Positions 25,332 through 31,478 of a stretch of DNA of 36,789 nucleotides are shown here, one piece after another. The DNA lies in assembly GCA_003241645.1 (NCBI GenBank), contig QFOX01000013.1, forward strand, positions 1 through 36,789. The letters are read 5' to 3'. Every line of letters begins with the position of its first letter. Position 1 is the first letter of the stretch. A program made the translations under genes and the position numbers. The notes under the pieces are model-generated. The model was not told where the DNA came from, ran no database searches, and saw only the letters and a program-made list of their open reading frames with translations. The stretch is from Azospirillum brasilense (GTDB lineage: Bacteria; Pseudomonadota; Alphaproteobacteria; Rickettsiales; UBA3002).

Positions 25332-26962
25332 TGCAGCTCTTCAGTGTTTCACGCCGCGCCATGCTGTTCGCCATGCTGGCTTCCATGTTCGTGTTCCTGG
25401 CCGGTGGCGCCATGGTGAGCAGCACGCATGACGGTTACGCGCAAACACCGCCCGCCGCGGGTGACGAAACACCGAACGCCCCCGCCAATTCCGACCCCGA
25501 AACGGTGGATGGCGACGGTAACCGCATCAAGTGCGACGACGTGCCCGCCGCGCAGGGTGGCGTGCTGGTCGGGCGCATTGTACCATGCCTTGTCTACACC
25601 ATCGAGAACAGCGCGGCGCGCTTCAGCGAAGAGCTGATCGATAAGCTGCAGCCCTTATTCTATTCATTCCTCACCTTCGTGATCGTCATGTTCGGCATCA
25701 AGGTGTTGCAGAACGAAGGGCAGCTGCAGGCCGAAGCCCTAAAGCTTCTGATCAAGATCGGTTTCGCGCTGACCATCCTCGCGCTTATTCCGGGAACCCT
25801 ATTGCCCGCCGCCTACGACATCATCGACGAGGGGCAGGCGGTCGTGATGGAAACGCTGGCCGACGAGGGCAGCATCAATTGCGAGATCGATCGCTACAAG
25901 GGGGCCAACACGCCGCTGATCTGGGCGCAGGTGGATTGCGTGCTGGGCAAGCTCTACGGCTTTACCACCGGCGCCGACGATGCCAGTGGTAAGGCGCAGC
26001 CCAACATGCTGCTGGCCAGCAGTATCTTCGGCATGCTTGGCGGCTTCTTCTTTGGCGGCAGCTTCGGCGTGGCGCTGTTCTTCATCTGCGTGGGCGTGCT
26101 GGTGAATATGTTCACCCTCGTGATCCGCATCATCATGGCGTATGTGAACTCGTACCTGTTCATTGCGCTGTACATGATCATCTCGCCGATTTTCGTGCCG
26201 CTCATGTTCCTGAAAGTGACCACGTCGAACTTTGATAAATGGGTGTCGGGCATTATCGCGGCCATGCTCATGCCGCTGGTGATCTCGTCGTATGTGGTGC
26301 TGGCGCTGCAAATGTATGACAGCCTGCTGTTCGCCGACGACGCGAAGATCAAAACGCTGTTCGATTACCCGACCGTGCAGAAGGGCATGCAGCAATCAAA
26401 GAACGCCTGCGATAAGCAGCTTACCAATGAACCGGCCTTCCGCGCCAAGGCATTGGGCGTGAGCGAGAAATCCATCTATAACAGCCCGTTCCTGCAGAAC
26501 CTCATTAACCCCATGCTTAGCGGCGCGAACAATCTCTGCGGCGGGGCCAAGCTGCCGGTGTTCGACCTGAAGGCGACCGACAGCGAGTATAAATCGCAGA
26601 AGGAAGGCTTCGAGCGGCTCTTTAAAGAGATGTTCAAGATACTGGTGATGGGCTGGCTGATCGGCGAAGGCTTCAAAACCCTCATGGCGTCCATCCGTCC
26701 GTTGCTGGGCTCGGGCGCGGCGGTGGCCAGCCTTGACCAATCCTCGCCCGAGGAGCAGCGCCTGAAGGCAGGCTTCGCCGGGGCGCGCCAATCCTTCAGC
26801 AATAAGCTTTCCTACGATGACGAGGGCAAAGCCACCAGCGGTGCCGGCTTCATGGCGCGCGTGCCCGCCGGATTGCGTGCGGCCATCGGCGAAACAGGAA
26901 CAAGCGAACGCCCGGGAGGCAGTGGCTTCCTTGGCGGCATTACACGAAATCCGGGGGCCTAA
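25328..26962 (+). CDS. virB6: VirB6-like polytopic membrane protein, copy 2
   Basis: A 544-residue paralogue of the preceding protein. The signal peptide ends near GYA-QTPP at 36-42, then an acidic/Pro-rich segment leads to KCDD (Cys69) and GRIVPCLVYTIE (Cys87), matching the Cys pair of copy 1. Membrane segments lie at about 108-126, 141-160, 229-300 (FGVALFFICVGVLVNMFTL and IISPIFVPLMFLK) and 308-327. A further hydrophobic stretch near 430-450 precedes a Ser/Gly-rich C-terminal tail, probably cytoplasmic. The ATG at 25328 overlaps the previous stop (ATGA), so translation is coupled. Copies 1 and 2 are clearly related but diverged. Confidence 0.88.
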   Translation: MMQLFSVSRRAMLFAMLASMFVFLAGGAMVSSTHDGYAQTPPAAGDETPNAPANSDPETVDGDGNRIKCDDVPAAQGGVLVGRIVPCLVYTIENSAARFSEELIDKLQPLFYSFLTFVIVMFGIKVLQNEGQLQAEALKLLIKIGFALTILALIPGTLLPAAYDIIDEGQAVVMETLADEGSINCEIDRYKGANTPLIWAQVDCVLGKLYGFTTGADDASGKAQPNMLLASSIFGMLGGFFFGGSFGVALFFICVGVLVNMFTLVIRIIMAYVNSYLFIALYMIISPIFVPLMFLKVTTSNFDKWVSGIIAAMLMPLVISSYVVLALQMYDSLLFADDAKIKTLFDYPTVQKGMQQSKNACDKQLTNEPAFRAKALGVSEKSIYNSPFLQNLINPMLSGANNLCGGAKLPVFDLKATDSEYKSQKEGFERLFKEMFKILVMGWLIGEGFKTLMASIRPLLGSGAAVASLDQSSPEEQRLKAGFAGARQSFSNKLSYDDEGKATSGAGFMARVPAGLRAAIGETGTSERPGGSGFLGGITRNPGA

Positions 26963-26963
26963 G

Positions 26964-28316
26964 ATGGGGAAACCAATGGCACAACGTAGTCTAATGATGA
27001 TGGCCATGGCCCTGCTGCTGCAGGTCATGCTGGTGGGCTTTTCTCAACCCGCCTCGGCACAGACGCCGCCGAGCGGTACGGGCAAGTCGGATGTGTGCAC
27101 CAACTTCGCCGAACGCAAGGATACCGTGTTCAATGCTTCCGGCGGCGGTACGGGCGGAACGGGTGGCACGGGCGGCACCGGGGGCACCGCAACCGCCGGG
27201 GGTGAGGGCCTGCTGAGCGAAGTGTACAAATACATCGTTGAAGTGGTCGATAACGCCACGGAGAAACTGTTTGAAGCATTCGTCGGCAACGCCGCCTACC
27301 AGAAGGCAGTGTTCGGTGCGCTCACCCTCATGATCGTCATCTTCGGGGTGGGGTTCCTGATCGGCGTGATCCAGCCAAGCTTCGGGCAGGTGCTGATCCG
27401 GCTGGTCAAGTTCGGCCTGATCATCAGCATTATCTCCACCACGGGCTGGCAGTTCTTCAACACCTATGTGGTGACCTTCTTCAACCAGGGCACCAACGAT
27501 CTTATCATGGCCGTGACCGAGATCGGCACGGGCGTGGCCGCACCGGCGGGTTCCACGCCGTTCTACCAGTTCGATAAGCTGGCGGAATTCATCATCCACC
27601 CCGACACGATCGTCGCGTGGATGGGCATGACCTTCGCGGGCGGGCCGTTCGGCCTGTTCATGGGCGGGCTCATGTTCCTGGCCATCAGCCAGTTCGTGAT
27701 GCTGCTGATCCAGGCGCTGAAGGTCTATGCGGTGTCGTACGTGGCGCGGGCGCTGCTCCTTGGCCTCGGCCCGGTCTTCTTCGTGTTCCTGCTGTTCGAG
27801 AAAACCAAGCAGCTGTTCATGAGCTGGCTGAACGCGCTCATCTCGCTGTCGTTGCAGCCCATCCTGCTGTTCACCTTCCTGTCGTTCTTCATCGTGCTCA
27901 TCGAGAGCGCCACGAAGGACATGCTGGGCACCGAGCTTTGCTGGACGGAATATCAGGGCGTGGAAGGCACCACGAACAAGAAGACCTTCTGGCGCATGGT
28001 GGACCCCGATTCCAAGCAGCCCATCGTCGCGGAAATGACGTGGAAAGGGTCGTTCGACTGCATCATCAGCGGTAAAACGGATTGCAAAGAGTTCCCCGTG
28101 AACATCATCGACGTGCTGACGTTCCTGATGCTGGTGTATCTGGCCAAACGTTTTGCCGGGGTGATCGAACGCATCGCGAACGAACTGTCCAACACCTACA
28201 TCGCGCTTGACGCGGGTGGTCGCCTGGATCAGGTTATGTCCGGTAAAACCGGGACGGGCTTGATGGATGCCGCGGCGCGCACGCAGCAATCCGCTACAGG
28301 CACACGCCGCCGCTGA
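26964..28316 (+). CDS. virB6: VirB6-like polytopic membrane protein, copy 3
   Basis: A 450-residue third paralogue. The signal peptide (hydrophobic 11-27, PASA-QTPP at 29-36) is followed by one cysteine (Cys45), a Gly-Gly-Thr repeat linker at 60-76, then membrane segments at about 116-136, 146-162, 220-300 (including FMGGLMFLAISQFVMLLIQ and GLGPVFFVFLLFEKTKQLFMSW) and 305-325. A final hydrophobic segment near 390-405 precedes a short polar tail. The second Cys of the N-terminal pair in copies 1 and 2 is missing. The ATG at 26964 lies one base after the previous stop; 49 upstream open codons overlap copy 2 and are rejected. Confidence 0.86.
   Translation: MGKPMAQRSLMMMAMALLLQVMLVGFSQPASAQTPPSGTGKSDVCTNFAERKDTVFNASGGGTGGTGGTGGTGGTATAGGEGLLSEVYKYIVEVVDNATEKLFEAFVGNAAYQKAVFGALTLMIVIFGVGFLIGVIQPSFGQVLIRLVKFGLIISIISTTGWQFFNTYVVTFFNQGTNDLIMAVTEIGTGVAAPAGSTPFYQFDKLAEFIIHPDTIVAWMGMTFAGGPFGLFMGGLMFLAISQFVMLLIQALKVYAVSYVARALLLGLGPVFFVFLLFEKTKQLFMSWLNALISLSLQPILLFTFLSFFIVLIESATKDMLGTELCWTEYQGVEGTTNKKTFWRMVDPDSKQPIVAEMTWKGSFDCIISGKTDCKEFPVNIIDVLTFLMLVYLAKRFAGVIERIANELSNTYIALDAGGRLDQVMSGKTGTGLMDAAARTQQSATGTRRR
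27141..27191 (+). repeat. Short tandem repeat encoding Gly-Gly-Thr
   Basis: About five 9-base units of the form GGN-GGN-ACN encode (GGT)n in virB6 copy 3. Third positions vary between units (GGTACGGGC, GGAACGGGT, GGCACGGGC), so the amino-acid repeat is kept while the DNA has drifted. Confidence 0.7.
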
Positions 28317-28328
28317 TAGGGATCTGAT

Positions 28329-28517
28329 ATGAAACGTATGGTTGGATTAATGCTTTGCGCCGCGCCGCTGCTGCTTGCGGCCTGTGCCTCGGAATCGGTC
28401 GATCCGCTGAAGAGCCCCTGCGTGGGTCTGGAAGGCAGCCCATGCGGTCCCAAGCGCGTGCCGGTGCAGAACACGGTCAGCATTCCGCAAGGCGTGACGC
28501 ATCACACTGCGGCGTAA
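28329..28517 (+). CDS. Small VirB7-like lipoprotein
   Basis: A 62-residue lipoprotein precursor. The signal peptide ends with the lipobox LLAAC, so Cys19 would be lipidated, leaving a 44-residue mature peptide. That peptide carries two further cysteines in SPCVGLEGSPCGPKR (Cys31 and Cys39). AGGGA lies 7 bases before the ATG. It is 12 bases after virB6 copy 3, the last gene of the operon. Size, lipidation, extra cysteines and position resemble VirB7, the outer-membrane lipoprotein that stabilises VirB9, but this is inference from context; no sequence match to VirB7 is claimed. Confidence 0.7.
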   Translation: MKRMVGLMLCAAPLLLAACASESVDPLKSPCVGLEGSPCGPKRVPVQNTVSIPQGVTHHTAA

Positions 28518-28547
28518 GCTATTTCCATGGAATGATCGCGTGCGCGG

Positions 28548-30680
28548 CTAGAAGCCGCGGCCGCCGCCTTTGCCGCCGCCGGGCGGTACGTAGCCCGCGT
28601 GCTGCGTGGGCGATTTACGGTCGTCGTTATCCGCCGGACGCGTGTTGTTATTGGCCGCGCTGGGCGGTTTGATGCTGGTGCCTTTGGCATTCGGCGTGGC
28701 CAACGGCTTCAGGCCATTGCCCTGTAGCATGGACCGGTAGCCGGGCGCCGTGCCTGCCTGCTGCACCGGCATTTCCTTCAGCCCGCTGGTGTTGGTCGCG
28801 GCCTTGAAGGATTTCATCAGGTTCGGGTCAATGCGCTGCGCCACCTTGGCCGCATCATGGTGATGATGGTCGTCGTGCGCGTGGTCGTTCGCAGCACGAA
28901 TGGCGGCGTTGCGCTGAAGTAGGGCGGCGCGCTGGGCGGCATTCAGGTTGGCCATCGCCGCAGGATTAACGCTACTGGAACTGCTGCTGCGCTGTTGTTG
29001 CTGTGCGTTGCGGTTGGCCTGCTGCACGGCCTGACGGCCCGTGGCGGGGCGTTGCGTGGGTTGCGGTGCCTGCTGCCCTTGCTGGGCGGCGCGCTGGGCG
29101 GTCTGGCTTTGAATGCGGTTGGCCTGCGCTTGTGCCACGGCGGCTTCGGCGGCCATGATCTCGGCATTGCGTTTGCCCACGCTGTCGCGGTTGCTGCCGT
29201 CGTTCGTGGTAAGCATGGCTTGGCCCGCAATGGGGGCGGCGTTCATGTAAGTGCTGCCCAGTTCGTTGCCAGCCTTGTGGCCCACGGAAGCACCGGGGCC
29301 GTTGATGGCCTGAATGCGGTTGAGCACGGTATCGATCCCGCTTTCCACGCGGCCCAGCAGGTCACCCACGGTGGCGTTGCCCACCTGCTTGTAAGCCGCG
29401 GGCAATTGCGCGATGCGGTTGCCGATGCGTTCGGCCAGCGCATTGTTGCCCACCGATTGCGCGATGCGCAGTGCTTCCAGCTTGGCCATGTAGCCCAACT
29501 GGCCCACGGCCAGCGTGGCCGAGGCAATGGCCGGGTGCTGCGCGATGGACGCGTCGATGCCGCGGCCCCACGCCAGCAGGCGTTCATACACCATGGCCAC
29601 GCCCTGCACGCCACCCACGGCGGCCACGTCGTCGCCGGGTTTCATGCGCAGCCCGTCGAGCACGAATTTATCGCCGATGCTGACCTTCAATTTGCGTAGA
29701 ATATCCTTCGCGATCTCGATCGCGTCGCGGCGCACGGGCTCGGAAAGCTGGCTCACGTCGTTCAGGCGGTCGGCCGTGCCCAGCAGGTTATTCCCCATCG
29801 CTTCAAGGTCCACGGCGAGAGCGGTCTTTTCCATCACCTGCTGCAGCGCACCGCGCTCGGATTGCAGGTTGGTAAGGCGCTCCTGCACGGCGTCCTCTGC
29901 GAGGTGGCCTTTTTCGGCCTGCGCCATGAGCCCGCCCGCGAACGGCGTGGCGAAGGCGCTGGGCAGCATCCAGTCATCAAACGTTTTGCCGCCGAACAGC
30001 GCCACCACGGCCGAGAAGGGGCGCTTCCAGCTGGACTGGCGTTGCATTTCCAGAATGCGCTCGTAGATGTATTGCGCGCCTTTGCCGTCGGGCTGGCAGG
30101 CAAGGTCAATGTCGATGAACGGCTTGGACGGGTCATGGTTCGGCACGAACCCAAGGAACAGCTGGTTGTTCTTCAGCCCTTCGCCCACGAAATTGGCGAT
30201 CTGTTCCATGGCCTGCTTGGCCTTTTCCTGCGTCATGCCCGGGGGCGTGTTCGCGTAGTAGCTTTCCATGATGAAGTTACGCACCGCGGCGATGTTGTCG
30301 CGCGTGTTGCGGAACTTGGCGCTGTCGAATTTCGCGTCTTCCGGGTCGTCGAAATACGGGCTGTCAACGATCTTGGTGATGATACCGTCGAAGCTCGGGT
30401 AGTCGATGATGGAGAAATTAATATCGACCGAGCGATCCTGGATGATGGCGATCAGCGCATCCCAGCCGGGCTCGTTGGGCACCGCGTAGCGGCCCACGCC
30501 CATGGCTTCGTGGATGGTGCAGTTGTCGTACAGGTTGGCGGCGGCCACGCGGTCGGCTTCGCTGGCGGCCTCGGTGATCTCGCTCAGCTCGGCCTGTGCC
30601 TGCGCAATGGCGCCATCAAGCGCGCTTGCTTCCTGCACGAGGCTGCTGATCGTTCCGTCCTGTTCGGGTGACTGGGCCAT
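28548..30680 (-). CDS. Large protein of unknown function, low-complexity C-terminus
   Basis: A 710-residue protein that I do not recognise. Residues about 10-50 are a likely coiled coil (Ala/Glu/Gln heptads). 51-250 form an apparently globular region with aromatic and acidic residues (INFSIIDYPSFDGIITKIV), and 250-460 are helical and Ala/Leu-rich. The C-terminal third is low complexity: Gln/Ala-rich 505-565, six serines at 565-570, a His-rich cluster at 600-608, and a Gly-rich basic end (GGGKGGGRGF). No Sec signal peptide or clear membrane span. It is convergent with the virB operon, 30 bases from its last gene, and lies 33 bases downstream of the DUF2610-like gene. A secreted substrate or an accessory factor is possible; neither is shown. 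Confidence 0.8.
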   Translation of the reverse strand: MAQSPEQDGTISSLVQEASALDGAIAQAQAELSEITEAASEADRVAAANLYDNCTIHEAMGVGRYAVPNEPGWDALIAIIQDRSVDINFSIIDYPSFDGIITKIVDSPYFDDPEDAKFDSAKFRNTRDNIAAVRNFIMESYYANTPPGMTQEKAKQAMEQIANFVGEGLKNNQLFLGFVPNHDPSKPFIDIDLACQPDGKGAQYIYERILEMQRQSSWKRPFSAVVALFGGKTFDDWMLPSAFATPFAGGLMAQAEKGHLAEDAVQERLTNLQSERGALQQVMEKTALAVDLEAMGNNLLGTADRLNDVSQLSEPVRRDAIEIAKDILRKLKVSIGDKFVLDGLRMKPGDDVAAVGGVQGVAMVYERLLAWGRGIDASIAQHPAIASATLAVGQLGYMAKLEALRIAQSVGNNALAERIGNRIAQLPAAYKQVGNATVGDLLGRVESGIDTVLNRIQAINGPGASVGHKAGNELGSTYMNAAPIAGQAMLTTNDGSNRDSVGKRNAEIMAAEAAVAQAQANRIQSQTAQRAAQQGQQAPQPTQRPATGRQAVQQANRNAQQQQRSSSSSSVNPAAMANLNAAQRAALLQRNAAIRAANDHAHDDHHHHDAAKVAQRIDPNLMKSFKAATNTSGLKEMPVQQAGTAPGYRSMLQGNGLKPLATPNAKGTSIKPPSAANNNTRPADNDDRKSPTQHAGYVPPGGGKGGGRGF

Positions 30681-30713
30681 GCTGGCCGCCTGCTTTCTTG
30701 CGATCGTTGTCGG

Positions 30714-30986
30714 TTAGGCCGAGGTCGGCGATGCGCCGCCTTCCTGCTGTGCTGCGCCAAGCGCATACACGCAGAGATCCTCGAACGACACGTTGTTTTC
30801 CTGACTGATCTTGAACAGCTTCTCGAAGCTGTCCATCACGTCCTGCGGAATGTTGCCGCCGCGCTCCGAGCTAAGCCACCAGCTTTGGAATTGCAGCGGG
30901 TGCTTCTTCGGGTGCGGGTCGCCGATATAGACGTGGAAGGGGTGTTTCACGCCATTGAAATCGCACGGTACGGTAAAACGTTTCAT
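30714..30986 (-). CDS. DUF2610-like small protein
   Basis: A 90-residue protein that begins MKRFTVPCDFNGVKHPFHVYIG and continues with HPLQFQSWWLSSERGGNIPQDVMDSFEKL and NNVSFEDLCVYALG. This pattern matches my memory of DUF2610, a family of unknown function in Rickettsiales and other alphaproteobacteria. The N-terminal part looks like beta strands and the C-terminal part like a helical pair. AAGGA lies 7 bases before the ATG at 30986. It shares a transcript direction with the large unknown gene 33 bases downstream. Confidence 0.7.
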   Translation of the reverse strand: MKRFTVPCDFNGVKHPFHVYIGDPHPKKHPLQFQSWWLSSERGGNIPQDVMDSFEKLFKISQENNVSFEDLCVYALGAAQQEGGASPTSA

Positions 30987-31057
30987 GGTTCGTCCTTCGC
31001 AAGGAGAGTTTCTTCTACCCTACACTATAGCGCGGAATTGTTACAAAATCGTGACGA

Positions 31058-31082
31058 AACCACGCGTTTGGCCGTGGTTTTT
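31058..31082. terminator. Hairpin between the NDUFS4-like and DUF2610-like genes
   Basis: AACCACG (31058-31064) and CGTGGTT (31073-31079) form a 7-bp stem with an 8-base loop. Five T follow on the plus strand and three on the minus strand. On the minus strand it would follow the NDUFS4-like gene and precede the DUF2610-like gene, separating the topA unit from the virB-side pair. Confidence 0.5.
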
Positions 31083-31122
31083 ATGCCGCAACGTGCCCGT
31101 TGGGTAACGAAAGATCAGTGGG

Positions 31123-31434
31123 TTACGCGTTGCCGAACGCTTTGCGTTTCGTGGGGCTGAAATTCTCGGCGTAGGATTTGGGGGCAATGCGCGCCACGCG
31201 CGGCTCGCGGATGCTGTAGGGAATGCCATGCGCTTCGGCGTAGGCCACGGCGTCTTCCATGCGGTCGAACTTCAGGTGCAACTGCTGCGGCACGGTTTCG
31301 GCCATGGTGTTCCAGCCCATCAGCGCGTCGGGCGTCATGGGGGTGGAACGGGTGAATTCCAGCAGCCAGTAACGGGTCTTGGCCTTGCCGGATTGCATGG
31401 CCGTTTTGGCCGGTTGGTAAATGATTGCGCTCAT
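31123..31434 (-). CDS. NDUFS4-like complex I accessory subunit
   Basis: A 103-residue homologue of the 18-kDa (AQDQ) accessory subunit of NADH:ubiquinone oxidoreductase, found in mitochondria and alphaproteobacteria. The N-terminal IIYQPAKTAMQSGKAKTRYWLLEF, the LMGWNTMAETVPQQLHLKFDRMEDAVAYAEAHGIPYSI core and the closing PKSYAENF are characteristic. The usual short C-terminal PWTH-like end is replaced by SPTKRKAFGNA. It would bind the peripheral arm of complex I at the inner membrane. It lies 44 bases downstream of topA; no nuo gene is in the window. Confidence 0.88.
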   Translation of the reverse strand: MSAIIYQPAKTAMQSGKAKTRYWLLEFTRSTPMTPDALMGWNTMAETVPQQLHLKFDRMEDAVAYAEAHGIPYSIREPRVARIAPKSYAENFSPTKRKAFGNA

Positions 31435-31478
31435 GGGGTTGCTCTTACTGTATCCAAAAAAATAATCAAGGCTGCGCT

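Noticed and set aside
26817..26963. A 49-codon N-terminal extension of virB6 copy 3
   Set aside because: It overlaps virB6 copy 2 entirely and would bury the signal peptide; the ATG at 26964 gives a normal export signal.
28520..28566. TTCCATGGAA and CGCGGCT-AGA-AGCCGCG palindromes between the convergent genes as a terminator
   Set aside because: Neither is followed by a T-run, and the second lies within the coding end of the large unknown gene.
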